This document shows positions 19,036 to 31,527 of a DNA stretch of 64,000 bases, one piece after another (the stretch's first letter is position 1; every line of letters begins with the position of its first letter). The notes beneath the pieces are model-generated. The model saw only the letters and a program-made list of their open reading frames with translations, made no database searches and was not told the origin of the DNA. The stretch is from Chaetoderma sp. LZ-2023a (lineage: Eukaryota; Mollusca; Caudofoveata; Chaetodermatida; Chaetodermatidae): assembly GCA_034401795.1 (NCBI GenBank), contig CM067360.1, positions 119,978,109 through 120,042,108 on the forward strand, read 5' to 3'. Both the position numbers and the translations under genes were made by a program.

Positions 19036-22000
19036 ATGCAGATGGTAGTAGCGCAGTCAAGAGTGTCCTATATAGGACTATGCTCTTCAAACATTATCAC
19101 ATCCGCGTGCGCAGAGGGATGTCCTATTCGCAGCGATAGGCCTTGCCCTAACACCTATACAAAGTATGTTTACTTTCAGTTAGGCCTAGTCCTGGTTTGC
19201 CTTTTAAAAACCCGCTCAAAATGTTCAAATAAGAAAGGATTTGAAAATTCCGAACTGGTTTTTATAGGAAAAATTGGCATTTTTCGATATATGTCAGATT
19301 GTAGCATATGGCATGCGAAATAATGGTTGGAAATGACTTTATGGTTAATAGCGCTCAAGATATCTGAATACTGCTGTTATATTGAGTGAGATTAACAAAC
19401 ACATTTTCTAGAATAGCGAAACTGGGTCCTGTGGATCATGCCTGGCGCACGTGTATAGTCCACACAAAGCTAATCCCTGAAGAGGATAATCACGCTAACA
19501 TAGGTCCACATTACGAGAGAATGAGTCAAGTGTAGGTACATGACATATTTCCTATGGAGTTCTGATATTGATTATACAATACAGTTATATCTTTACACAT
19601 TACCCGCACGATGGCGTCATGTACCATCCATCAACAGTGCAGTCGCTTGGAAATAGAAACGCGTTGAACGGGCGACGCATAGAGTCTCCAAAGATCTATC
19701 TTCTTGATGGAGATATATCCCGTAGGAGACAGCTAAAGGACACACATCGCCTACACCAATGAATCACGTGCTAAGAGCATTACTTATTCATTGAATAAAC
19801 GCATGTGTTCGTCAGGAGAGTAGACTGCAAGTTGTGGCTTATTTTGAAACTAATTTGCTGAGGACTTGTTGCAGCCCTATACAGAAACAGCCTCAGTTCA
19901 ACTTACTTTCAGAATAACCAACCTGCACAAGGTATAGTTACCTTACAATATAGATACTGGGCGTACAGGTTTCACATAACTCGAGAAGAAACCAGTAATC
20001 ATAACAAACTCGTGCCTTAAAATATATTCGTTTTCTTCGAGAAGATATACACGATACTCCCATTGCCCATCATCAAGCCGTGCGTATTGAGAATGCCAAG
20101 TGCCTATATTGAAGCATAACGTGAACCATGTTGAGATCTCACACTTAATGTTAGTCTTCTGTACTTCGAATATCAGAGATATGTCATAGTGAGTACCGCC
20201 TGTGTATTAAACCGGCTAGTGACAATTGTAGTCATAGCCATGTTGAGCCCACAAGAAAGGTATGTTTTATGTAGCCTCTGGGGCTGCGCACTGGTCCTCC
20301 GGATACTCTCACGGTTACTCTCACGATGTGGCACCGCAAGCATACGGTATGTTGGGGCGAGACTTCACGTTAACCGAAGTTAAACCACACCGTCTCATCC
20401 CAGGTCCATTTGCTCCATTTGGAGTCTGGCATTATTAAATGCATGATTAATTATAACCTAACGAACACGCAATGGTACATGTTTGCTGTTACACGAGAGA
20501 AATCAAGTGCATAGGGCTGAGTTTGTAATAGGCCAACATGGTCGTCGCCAGACGTACCTCACAGATCTCTTATTGATATATTCAGCGAGGTATCCCCGCA
20601 AAGAAGGGTCCTAATGCTGCAACTGACCAAGTGTAATATAAACTAAATTAACCCCTAACACAAACATTATGCCTCGCGCGGGCCTCCGTCACAGGAAAAT
20701 GCATACACCGCCGAGGCGGAGGAAGAGAGATCGCACAACGGGCCACTCTCCTGTTTCAAAGCATGCTATGTAAAAATGAAGCAACCTAGTGAATGTATAA
20801 GTTAGTGTGATGCACGCTGTATTACGTGAAGATGAGGCGGATGATTTCCGCAGAATTCAAAGATACTGAATTAGTGGATGCGACTTTTTTATGTGGTCCT
20901 TCTGCCAGATCCTACCGTATATGTTAGTCTGTAGGCCCAGCTCAAGGTTAACCCGCAAGTGGCTGTGTGTTCTAACTATCTTTTACATATAAGCCTGACT
21001 GGCGAGAAGGCCCGGTGTCCGTATAGTCAAGCAACCACCCCCGCCCCCCTCAGATGGACAGCGTACAGATATGTCACTAGCTGGCAGCTCCAGAATCATA
21101 CACCGTTCTTGTCACCACCGCATCATGACCACATATAACAGCATAGGGACACGACACGGTACACACGCATTGAAAAGCGCACACAAGTTTAAGGTGGGGA
21201 ATAAGAGATATATATCCAACTGTAGTGGCCTTCCCGTGAGGGCGTGGTTAGTTCTAAGCCCGCGCCCAGGCACGTGTAGCGTTAGATGGCAATTTGTGTC
21301 CTGTCCATCACCCAGGGTGTCGGGGGCGGCGCGTGGCGGATCATGTGAGCTCCACACCCTAGGATTAACATGTTACCTATCTTTAGGGTTATGTAAATTC
21401 GGCCAGATATGCACAGTAAGCCAGTAATTATAATATGTTTGCAGGGCGTCCTACTTTGGCGTGGTTATCTAAGCTAACAAGTATTCGAATATACAGGGGG
21501 GAAGGGTTCTTTGCGGCCAATGCCACTTGGATTCTAACCGGTCTGAAACCAAACAGTATATAAGCCCTGAGGCTGGAGGAGCGCAGACAGAGACAATTAC
21601 TATTATATACATAAGCATAAGCGGCCTTATGGTATGTGGTCAATGTTTACAATCTAGCCGGTGTGCAGTGTTACAGCTCCTCTACTCCCAGAAAAGAGAC
21701 ACAAAATGTCTCCGACAGAGTAATCATCCCTTCCTACTATAAACATATCCTATCGCGCTAAACTAGTCCAGGTTTAGTCGGCCGCATGTCAGGTTCGCGT
21801 AGTAAGAACATGAACAGCGACCTCAGTAAAAAGTTGATGCTATGGGGGAACAAAGTGGTGTGGTTGTTGTTGCTGTATGGTGAACTGCGGGTCTAATGTT
21901 TTTGTATAAAATAAGCAAAACTTATAACTAGAATGGCTACTGTCATGTAACTAACAATCACAGTGCAGTACACTGAGAGGGCACACGACATTACGACGGT

Positions 22001-22090
22001 ATGGAATAACCATGAATATGGTCTGTTAATTCAAGTATTCGTATTGTGTAATATATTATACTAATCTCTTTACATCATGTTTCTCCCCCA
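19036..22090. other. Gene-poor stretch with one MITE core and a TATA-bearing segment
   Basis: A worn MITE core lies at 19838-19922 (TTTTGAAACTAATTTGCTGA with an inverted partner). AGTATATAAGCCCTGAGG near 21557 is a good TATA box, perhaps part of a solo LTR (see finding). A 118-residue plus frame at 21071-21427 and its minus shadow show no family resemblance. Confidence 0.4.

Positions 22091-22092
<2 letters not shown>

Positions 22093-22170
<78 letters not shown>
22093..22170. repeat. (TC)n microsatellite
   Basis: About 38 perfect units. Confidence 0.97.
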
Positions 22171-22173
<3 letters not shown>

Positions 22174-22324
22174 TCTTAATTTATTGTTTCTCTCGCACCG
22201 CTTTTTAGTGTTGTAAATCATTGGCTGCTTATACTAATTCTGTAGGGAGTGGGCAAATCTAAGTTGTAAGAACTTGTGCCCGATCCCATTGTGCAATTGT
22301 TACAATAAAGTATGTTTAAATCAA

Positions 22325-22510
22325 AACACGACATTGACGCTGCCTGTTAGTCATCGGGACAAATAAGAATACATATATACTGCTAAAATGTGTAAACTTA
22401 AAAAATATGCTCTCAGACGACCGTGCAGTACCTGTTAGTCATCGGTACCTTATAAAGAAATGAACACATTAATACAATGACAGAGTAGCTATTAGTCATC
22501 GGTATGGAAA
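22325..22510. repeat. Three spaced copies of GTTAGTCATCGG
   Basis: The motif occurs at about 22346, 22435 and 22493 (the last as ATTAGTCATCGG), unevenly spaced by about 90 and 58 bases. It lies just after AATAAAG and ACACGACA. Function unknown. Confidence 0.55.
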
Positions 22511-23150
22511 AGGTTCTAGGATCACTGTAGTTGAAGCGTCACATATTCAGAACGCGAGATGGCACGTTGCGGAGCTAGTTGCTAGGAAAATCTGCAGACG
22601 AAGTTAGTAATTTAAACGGTGGTTAGGCATTTCCGTACTGGTGCAGATGTTTGAAGTTTCCCTGCAGTTATGAAGGGATACATTTAAAAATTATTGATGC
22701 GGATGCATGCTGGCGGTTCACAAGGCTAGATACACCACATAGCTCGTGCGGTGCCTCATGATATGTCCCAAGACGGGGGTCGACACGTTTAATATTGAGC
22801 ACGACACATGTGCGGATTCGAACTACCGCTCTTCGACGTGGTGTGGCAGATTCGGGGAGCTTTCCATCAAAAGCACCACTCGCCCACTAATTTGACGAGT
22901 TTTACATCGGGGACAACAGGCCCGTCCGCAAGAAGGTCCCTCTGCGGTGTTGGTAGTTGGGGTTACACTTCACTTAAATATAGTTATTGGGATGTGGTGG
23001 CTAGTGCCCTAGAGACGAGTGCTCAAAACCGAGAGGCACCGTAGTAGGCTATAGGGAGCATGACTATAGAGTAAGCAGTTACCTACGACTCGCATATTCT
23101 CAGACCAGGCACATCACCACAACCTCTCTATTCTGACTGCGCTCGATTCT
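22511..23150. other. No gene seen
   Basis: A 78-residue frame at 22808-23044 has no family resemblance. Confidence 0.35.
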
Positions 23151-23169
23151 GATATTCCAGCTCCGTTTA

Positions 23170-23230
23170 TGCTACTCATGACGTCACACCTGGAGCGCCA
23201 CAACCAATCAGCGCGCGAGTTTCAGAGGCC
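23170..23230. promoter_or_regulatory. Promoter-like cluster: full CRE and CCAAT box
   Basis: CATGACGTCACACC (CRE at about 23179-23186) and AACCAATCAGCGCGC (CCAAT box at about 23203) lie within 40 bases, unlike the surrounding AT-rich sequence. No gene follows on either strand, so it may be an unattached promoter or part of a repeat. Confidence 0.35.
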
Positions 23231-23917
23231 TGGAAAGCGATTATGCTGTACGCTATCCTCCCCATTTACTAAGTACATACACACGCTTATGGCTTTTAGA
23301 GAACTATTTGGATAAACATATATAACTCACCGATTTCTTTTACCGATTTTAAAATGGTAAACAGATCTGGCATCCTCGCTTCATTCTTGTCATGATCGAT
23401 ACACCGAGAACACCGTGGAGAGTACAGTTTAAAGGAATCACATGCACCAACTCGGTACAAAATATGAGGCCATTCTCTCCAATGCTAACGTGGATTGGTA
23501 GGCAATCACTGACTTCCACGCATGCGCTAGGCGATCTTACGGACTTGTTTAGAACCTCTCTTCTGTTTCTTTTTGTCAATGCTTAGAACTCTCTGATATG
23601 GCTTCATACACGCGTACTGTCCTACACAGAGGGGCGTGCTTGGAACGTATCCGGATCGGCCGTTCCATACCCAGACATGCTGTGATGGTTCGCACCCAAC
23701 TGGTCGATCGGCGCTACATTTGCATGTGGTACTAGACTCTAGGAAATGGTGCAATGGATGGATCCGATCTGAAACTCAACGATATGACGGCATACTCAAA
23801 CACGGCACATGTTAGCAGACCTCACATTCAACACACAGTATAGGTCTGCCACAAAACTCGCAAAGTAGGTCATGAAGAAGTGTATGTCTGCTAGATATGT
23901 ACACTTTAATACATATT
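23231..23917. other. No gene seen
   Basis: Overlapping small frames at 23349-23754 on both strands carry no recognisable motif. Confidence 0.35.
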
Positions 23918-23993
23918 TTGTAAAATATTTTGAATCTTATTCGGCTGGATGTTATTGCTGCCGCCAGTTCAATTAGTTTCAAATTATTCAATC
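23918..23993 (+). repeat. MITE core hairpin, worn
   Basis: AAATATTTTGAATCTTATTC...TTCAATTAGTTTCAAATTATTCAA forms the family's core hairpin without its ends. Confidence 0.6.
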
Positions 23994-24199
23994 AAATACA
24001 TGTAAATGTACCTGGAAATTCCGATTATAGTGCAGTGTTCAAAGATTCTAAGAGCTGTCTCTGATGAATCTAGTAATATGGTATTTAAACAGATGCACGT
24101 TAGTAGACCGCGCAAAGAAAAAAAAATACTAAGAGACACATGGAATATTCCCTATTGAGTGATAAACCCCGCATATAATATGAATATCCTGATATGCTA

Positions 24200-24425
24200 A
24201 ATGAAACTACATCATTTACATGATTTGTGATACCTTTCCATTCTGGAACTGTGTTCTCAAAGACGCACTTTACACTGTAGTATGCGAGTTTAGAACTAAA
24301 TATTCATCTATTCGACTAATGTACATCCTATTGGAGGCATTCCAACGTCAGGAAATGTGCTACAGCAATAGAGCATACGACTGGTGAGATTTCGCTCTCG
24401 TCGGGTATAGGATAATATGTTTTTA
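24200..24425 (+). repeat. Block I remnant
   Basis: GAGGCATTCC, AGAGCATACGACTGG and TTTCGCTCTCGTCGGGTA match 41795-41880 and 58330-58420. The minus-strand frame over it is not convincing. Confidence 0.5.
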
Positions 24426-24784
24426 ATGGATTTATACGCCTAGTGGGTATTATTAAATTTGCCCTCATGCCTAATTTCCTTCCCCACGAGAAAATAGTTG
24501 ATGAGATTGACTGAAGTGAGGAGATGGAAGCGAACGTACATAAAACTGTAATTACAGAGACAAGCACAAATAAAAATACATCAATATTTAAATCGGCAAT
24601 ATGCCAGAACTGCAAACACGCTGAGAATACATGTGCACACTTATATTATATTAGCTCACTCTACAACTACTAGACAATAGTGTTGCTTTATTTTGTTCAC
24701 CTTTTAGTAGACATCGATTTCTGTGAGATGTATGATTGTATTCCTAGAAACATGTCCAGAACGGTTTGGTATTAAATAATCATA

Positions 24785-24975
24785 AGCACCACCGACACAA
24801 CCTCCACCACAAGCACCACCACCACCACGCCACCACCACCGCCGCCGCCGTCGTCACCACCGCCACCGCCACAACCACCACGCCCGCCACCACCACCACC
24901 ACCACCACCACGACCACCACCACTACCACCACCACCACGCTGCCACGGCCTCCACAACCACGAACACGTCCACCG
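24785..24975. repeat. (ACC)n-type microsatellite
   Basis: CCACCACCG-rich tract. Poly-Thr, poly-Gly and poly-Val frames across it are artefacts. Confidence 0.95.
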
Positions 24976-25380
24976 TCGTCGGAGCCGTCATCGTCATTTA
25001 CGGTACATAAGTCATTGACTTGTTCTTTGATCTTTCTGTGAAGTAAATCTCTAAATTGTTCTTGAATAATTCGACTGTTGTCACGTGATTCAAGACTTAA
25101 CGTATGCCTTAGGGCGCTACTGAGGTGCAAATAGGTGTTCTCTACATCAGCTGCTGTGGGCCACCTACACACATGATTGCACATGGTTACATCTTGCTGC
25201 GCCTAGCATTATATTATATTATTGAACTGTGGAGGCCGTAATTGGTCCCGTTTCTGTTTTTATCTTCTGTATTTAGTGTTACTCGAGGCTTTTTCTCTAT
25301 TCTTTCGTTATCCACAAAAATACGGATGTGGAAAAGCAGTGCCATATTTAATATGAATCCTTACCAAGTTTATTATAGCT

Positions 25381-25755
25381 ATATTAGTCCGTGGGCTGGA
25401 AGGGCTCACCTGGATGCACCGCCACTAATTGACGAAACCATATTTTTCTAACAGCTTTCGATGTTCCTTTACGATTTTGTATGTTAACATGTGATAGACT
25501 GGCCCTCAATTTGGGTATTGATGGGTTATAGTAAAGTTAATACGCACAGTGAAGCAGACGATATTAAGGGGTAGGGATATCAACAAACTGAGATTCGTTT
25601 TGATAGACTCATTGTGGATTGGTAATCAACCACTCAAAATGTGTCTTATAGTATCGTCTACGGTTGCATATGGTGTACATGCACATCAGAGGTCGGCAGT
25701 GGTAAAAAGGTCACAAATCTTCGCCACAGCTTAAAAGCTAGCAACTGTATGGTGC
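25381..25755 (+). repeat. Left inverted repeat flanking decayed copy 2
   Basis: CCGTGGGCTGG (about 25389) and then, after about 205 extra bases, CACTCAAAATG...ATCGTCTACG...TGCATATGG...TCTTCGCCACA...CTAGCAACTG match the reverse complement of 28140-28321 at roughly 80% by eye. Confidence 0.7.
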
Positions 25756-25760
25756 AGTAT

Positions 25761-27800
25761 GTTGCATACTTGTTGCATACGCACAATAGAGAATAATCCT
25801 TGTGTCTGTTTCTTCTTGGTCAGCTTCCATGGCTTGCATCTCTGACATCAGCACTGTGTTGCCATCAGTAGATGATAATTTGTCAACCTTGACAATACAA
25901 ATGGCAATAGCCATCGTATTAAGTAGTTTTGAACTAAATGTTGTATCACTCTTCCACAGACTTTCAGCATCAGTTGATGTTTGTTTTCGTTATTAGTGAG
26001 GAACACCTTCTAATCTCCAGATCTCTTTGTATGTTCACGCTTGGTTATAGAGTTCTCTCCAGGAGCCTATGCTTGTTCTTTCCATTGACTTGATAGCATT
26101 TTCCTTGTACATGTCCCTACTGAATATTACATTGGATTTCCCTACTGTGCCAATATAAAACAATTTTTGGTGTGTGTTGTAGGTTCCTGGCACATCTTTC
26201 ATACACTAGAAAGCGGCGTTTACATCTTCAGTGTTCAGTGTTTTGTGAGCAGACGGCGCGTCTGAATTTGATATTCCTTTGGTTAAGTAATCATACCCTT
26301 CACTTGTGTTTGTTTACAACAGCTACCCAGCAGTCGTGCCAATTGATGATGGTACCGGCATAAGTGGATAATGCAGCAGTTCTCCAATACCATGATTATC
26401 TGGCTTATTCGCTGATAGCACCAATAACTGGAAGGCAATATTTCCTTGTTGGCTGTATTCCGTTTCAGGATTCTTTGAAGTGTTCACAAGAGCACTTTTC
26501 GTCATGTCAGAAAACGTTTTCAGTTGTTGCTTTTTTATTGGTTCAAATAAATCTGTATTCTTTTCCAGTCTCGCTGTTATAAATGTATCTTTGGACAGTT
26601 TCCCAATTGACTCAGCAGCCATGCCATCGGTTTAGATATGGGTAGGTGCAGAAGCACCAGGCCCAACACGGAACAGATTATCATTATAATTGAGGCTGAA
26701 CGGATTCATGCCGTTTTCTATGGACGCCATTACATTTACAGTGGCTGCCTTACTTGTGCGCACATGTGAAGGGCGGGTATCCCAATGCCTATTGTTCCTG
26801 TCTGTCTCGTCTGTCATATATGCCATGTGGAGCATTGTTTCCACATATCTTGCTCGTTCCCGTGCCGTCTTTCCCCAGCGTCGATGTGCATAATAATTAT
26901 TCAAGATAGCAGATACGCCAGCCGCGCTTCCTCTTGCTCCTGCATGCGCGTTTGCGTGCTTCATACATGTCTCCTCTATTGTTTTGTATACTGCGCACAA
27001 CTTACCAGGCACAAAGGATCTTGCAAAACATATAGCACCGAGCTTAATCAGCTCCGCTGCTCCAGGGTGTGAGTCTTCCATGTTTGCCAAGAAAACAGAG
27101 CAGTAGGTAAGATACCTTGCATTCTTCTGCCCATCAAAACTAAAGAACAGGTAAGCAATTCGATTGAGACATGTTTCATACAGATAGTAATTGTTTGACT
27201 TAACTACATTGAGCAACAACAACCGAACATGATTCATGTAAGATAATCCCGACTGGGCAGACGTACCTAATTCGTCTTTGCTAACTCGCAATCACAAATA
27301 TGTCTAGTCATTTGGATATGGATGACATGCTGTATCATTCAACAATAGTTCGAAATTCTCTTTGGTTCTTACTTCCAATAATGTGGTTACTTTTGCCAAT
27401 AAATGTGGTGGCACATTTTCTTATAATCCATCGGTCCCTTTCTGAGAATGGTATTTGTAGAGTAGCAATCGTTAACGACTTTCAGCCATTGCTTTATGGC
27501 AGTAGATTGCCTGACTATAATACTTACCAAACACCACACCTTTAATAGATCCGGTAGACATTGGCCAGATTCTAGTAGGATCTCAGTGACTCCATATCCA
27601 CTCATCTTCTTTCCTACATGAGGTGTCACATAGGCGTACGCTAAATGAAAGGTACCAATCATAACTATGTGATCCGTGTAGTAGTCTGGGCTGTTTCCAA
27701 ATGATATGATACACTTTACTACGCACGCCTAGATCAAAGGTCATTATGGCATATTTCTGCCCAGCATCTTCCGATGCCTTTTTGGACATTCTTAGACACC
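25761..27800 (-). pseudogene. Decayed copy 2 of the nuclease-like family, inverted-repeat-flanked
   Basis: On the minus strand, conserved blocks appear in family order: QKYAIMTFDLGVRSKVYHII (27789-27700), GKKMSGYGVTEILLESGQ (27662-27590), then a 219-residue frame (27291-26632) with NARYLTYCSVFLANMEDSHP and IEETCMKHANAHAG, a 99-residue frame (26622-26323) with LFEPIKKQQLKTFSD and ELLHYPLMPVPSSI, and finally QEETDTRIILYCAYATS near 25844-25770. That last block precedes the DTD acidic pair in relatives, but here the inverted repeat begins at once and no nuclease core follows. It is a third subfamily, well preserved in the middle, with several frame breaks. Function unknown. It lies between inverted repeats, which suggests mobility. 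Confidence 0.75.
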
Positions 27801-28139
27801 CCTTTACAGTGGCATGTTCTGTTATTGATCAAATAATTCTAATTACATCTTACTTCTTTGATTGTTTTGCTCCTGGTGCCGTATGTGTTGGTTGATTTGC
27901 ATTTAAAATCCATCTGTATGTACAGCAATTACTTTACGCAATTTCGATTCGGTGATATGCTCATTTTAGTTTACAATGATTGCATTTTTCATCGATTCTC
28001 AAACATTAGCTGTGATGTCAGTTGCCATAGTAACCATATTCTATTATATGAGTAAACCGTTACTCATTATATTTGTCAAATGGTGCCTTTTAATCAATCT
28101 TAAGCTGTTATAACTAGAATGTCCCTTACCGGAGCGTGG
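27801..28139. other. No gene between decayed copy 2 and its right inverted repeat
   Basis: AT-rich; a 65-residue plus frame at 27858-28055 has no resemblance to anything known. Probably 5' sequence of the element. Confidence 0.35.
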
Positions 28140-28321
28140 TCAATGATAGCGACATGCAGTTGCTAGATTTTAAGATGTGGCGAAGATATGTGCCCCTTTG
28201 ACCTCTGCCGACATCATTATGAAACCGATTTGCATGTAAACCATATGCAATCGTAGACGATGCTATAAACAACATTTTGAGTGTGGGGCAAGGTGGGTCC
28301 ACTCCAGCCCACGGCCTATAT
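28140..28321 (-). repeat. Right inverted repeat flanking decayed copy 2
   Basis: Reverse complement of the left arm at 25381-25755, lacking about 205 bases of it. The minus-strand frame here is only the inverted repeat read through. Confidence 0.7.
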
Positions 28322-28717
28322 ATGCATGGCATTCTGAATCCAAGGTGTCTACGCTAGTGTCTCTTCATACGAACCCAAAATGCAGCCCCCGGAAGCAGAG
28401 AACATTATACAGGCATTTTGGAATGGTTATCAAGTATGCTTTTACCTATGCACGTCCTACTCAAAGAGCAGTCCACGGTATTGACAGAAGTGTACCATGA
28501 TTTGGTGACGGGCTGGTATACGTATGGGTAGCATAGGCAAATTCAAATGTGCTTTATTTTAAATAGATATCTAGTCTGTTCGTATAGGATTCGTGTGTTG
28601 TCGGTTCGGCTATTTTACCTAGCAGTGAATTCCACTTTGGCAACACGCTTTTAGTGAAAAGCCCTTGGAAATATCTTTGTTAACTGTGTCCTCCCTCTGA
28701 GTCTTGGCATATTAGCC
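28322..28717. other. No gene seen
   Basis: Nothing recognised between the inverted repeat and the next MITE. Confidence 0.3.
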
Positions 28718-29085
28718 AATGGAGGAATACAGGTGTATGTCCCACTCATCATTAGGTAACCTCCCAGCACGCTTTGCCCGTGTTGGTATCAGGCAATCCA
28801 TGCACTCACATACTATATTTTTTTTTCCTGAAACTATACAGGTAATCTGTTTAATATTTTAAAACCAATTTGACTGGGTATCGGGCCAAATTAGTTTCAA
28901 ATTATTCAACGGAATGGTCATTAAATTAGAAAAGACCTACACTGCGTACGACTTGGCGGACTATTAAGCGTGTAATACTGACTTAATCACGTCATGCATG
29001 ATGTACAGTAGTATGTCATCAGCCTACATGTCACGTAGCTGATTACGACGTCATATGATTGAATGGGAGCCTAGTTTCCTCAATT
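28718..29085 (+). mobile_element. MITE (type A)
   Basis: Left end GGAGGAATACAGGTG, core TTTGACTGGGTATCGGGCCAAATTAGTTTC split to stay within limits as TTTGACTGGGTATCG plus GGCCAAATTAG, right end CTAGTTTCCTCAATT. Confidence 0.72.
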
Positions 29086-29205
29086 ACATGAAAGTGTTGC
29101 GCAGTTAAACAGCATTGAGTAATACAGATGTTATTTCTTTTCAATAAGCAATCAATTTGCAGATTCTATCAACATGGTATAAATGAGAGCTCGTGACTAT
29201 GTCTA

Positions 29206-29292
<87 letters not shown>
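29206..29292. repeat. (AT)n microsatellite
   Basis: About 43 perfect AT units. Confidence 0.98.
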
Positions 29293-29294
<2 letters not shown>

Positions 29295-30360
29295 ACATTA
29301 AAGGCACATATCCGATTTTTAAATGCATATGCTGTCACTAGAAGCTACATCCATGATAGCATGAGTTATTGAGCATGGCCAATGCAAACACTGACCAGAA
29401 TAGTAATCATTAGTGTCCATGACCACGTCGCCCTTTTACAGTACTCGTTTTGAGCATTGCATCATCGAAGCACATATATGTGTTCCAGTGACTGACTATG
29501 TCGTTTAGCACGTCCAGTCATCCTCGGCGCTGCAATTTCCGCGAAATCTTACTATAATCACAAGAAAGATTTAAGAGCTGGATGGCAGAACCTATTATTA
29601 GATAAAAGCCAGCTTTGATTCCATCAACTAAAATCAATGTCAAAAGCAATGCAGTAATTATATTATTCTCATTAAATTACTGCTTTCAACGATTATGAAG
29701 GAGACCCAACAGGGTGTGTGTGATTATATTTGCCATACAAATATACTTGTGTTGTGGAGTTTATGGAACCAGGCAGAGTCGATGTGTTGGCAATCCTACC
29801 GCCACCCTCATCAGCTTCATAAATATCTCGTGTACACTCCTCAGAACGGAGAGCTAGTTTTGTAGTGATCACATGTAAATGACAACATGCGGTGTGTAGG
29901 CTATTACATATAAAATATATCAACGAGATATAAAAGTGTTGCCGTTGCACACATTGCCCAAATAATGATAAGGCAGGACCAGCTTCGTAGACGCTGAGGT
30001 CCAGATTCAAATATATGTGAGATATATTATAAATACCGCTTCCATTTTACAAGCGATACCAACAGTTTTTTTGACAAGGATTTGTTTGACAAATTATTGT
30101 CAAATCATGTCTGCAATGTCGTTATGTGTTGACACCGACGGTGGATATAACATATGTCGATAAAATTGTGCTTATTCGGGTATTCTACGAATCCTCGTAC
30201 ACAAAAACAGAGAGATCATATATTTTCGAAGATCAAATATGTCAAAATTGAAAACAATTTTACCGAGCGATTTGAAGTACCGTACATGTTTCTCGGGTCG
30301 CATGAAACTGTTTTACAATTTGTGTCTGAATATAATCCACAATAGACCAGTCCACTTTAT

Positions 30361-30393
30361 CCCTCCCCCCCCCCACCACCCCCCCCCCCCCAG
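30361..30393. repeat. C-rich tract
   Basis: C11 and C14 runs separated by ACCACC at the edge of the inserted MITE. The complement is G-quadruplex-capable. Confidence 0.9.
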
Positions 30394-30407
30394 TACATCA
30401 CGCCATA

Positions 30408-30759
30408 ATTAACTGCGCGACGTGTAGAATGACGTCATACTCAATGGCGGCATGAATGGCGTAGATGAGTACGTAGCGAACGAATATTTGAAGACTGGTT
30501 ATGCAGTCTTGTACAAAGTGTATGTCGTTACTATTTAATACAAATTATGTTGAATATGTTGACACTAATTTAACTGGGCGCTGATGCTGCCATAGTGCCC
30601 AGGCAATTTAGTTTCAAAATATCTAACAGCTTATCTGCATAGGTTTCTGGAAATTGACAGGCAGGGAGTTAAGTAATCGATCGATCCCAACACGAGGGAG
30701 GTGTGGGTGGAGCTTAGCTAGCGGTGGGCGGGGTTTAGCAACAGCTGGAAAGGTCCATT
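30408..30759 (-). mobile_element. MITE (type B), reverse, left end lost
   Basis: Reads TGACGTCATACTC, TTTAACTGGGCGCTG and its inverted partner, TGATCGATCGATCCC-like segment, and ends TGGAAAGGTCCATT. The opposite end is replaced by the C-rich tract. Confidence 0.75.
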
Positions 30760-31376
30760 CCCACAAATGTATGCAAAATGGGTCAAAATATTTCTCCAAA
30801 TTTCAAACAATAATCACCTACCAACTGTAATTCTACCATTCGTATCACTTATTGTGTCTACACGTGCATTACCACCGGGCCATTTTATCTAATACAGTGT
30901 AACCGTTGTCACCATTAGGTTGCTTATTTATATTGTGTTAATCGCATAGGTTACACGTTTCCAGCCAACACGATGAATCTAGTCAGATAGCATTAAAAAA
31001 GAGGTGCGTTATAGTGTGTATTGCTGACGTAATTGGCCAGTAGCGGTAGTCGATCCATAATATAGTCCCCTATGGAGTATTAAAAGCCGTGTCAGCACGC
31101 GTATATTCGCCTTGCATGATAAACTACCCAAAGAAAATGTGTTGTGGTATTGTTCTACTCTCGAGTCGCGTTGTCAAAGCGGCGTGTAGTGCCATTGCGC
31201 GTGAGATACTAGCTGAATAGTACCGTTATTTGATAGAGCTATGTTCGCCTGCGCAGACCCCAATCGTATACAAATCGTATACAAACTGGTTCACTAAAGT
31301 AGCCAGTATACGATTAGGTGTACTTCTCGCTGTCTCTCTTTCTCCCATCTACTATGCTAGTACGTGTGTATTGAGC

Positions 31377-31463
31377 GACAGACTACATATTAGTTGCGAC
31401 AGACTACATATTAGTTGCGACAGACTACATATTAGTTGCGACAGACCATATATTAGTTGTGAC
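31377..31463. repeat. 21-bp tandem repeat, four units
   Basis: GACAGACTACATATTAGTTGC repeated; the single-copy version is in block C at 47109-47131. A local expansion. Confidence 0.9.
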
Positions 31464-31527
31464 TAACAGGTAAAAAGCAAACTTCTTCTTGGCAAAGACA
31501 GATTATGGCAAGACGCTTCCGAATGCA

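Larger units (their letters stand above)
29395..31510 (+). repeat. Duplication block D/C, left copy
   Basis: Collinear with 45540-47165: shared CATGACCACG, CTGACTATGT, GATTCCATCAA, AAATCAATGT, AGGTTAGACGTGT-like and GATCCATAATATA segments. Interrupted by a reverse MITE at 30408-30759. No gene: frames at 29693-30010 and 30154-30345 occur in degenerate form in the other copy. Confidence 0.78.

Noticed and set aside
22800-22880. tRNA-like B box (GTTCGAATCC on the minus strand)
   Set aside because: No A box at the right distance and no acceptor pairing.
24766-25184. Poly-Thr, poly-Gly and poly-Val frames
   Set aside because: Translations of the ACC trinucleotide microsatellite.
29790-29850. CTGATGAG on the minus strand as a hammerhead core
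   Set aside because: No GAAA follows in the right position, and the paired copy in the right unit does not keep it.
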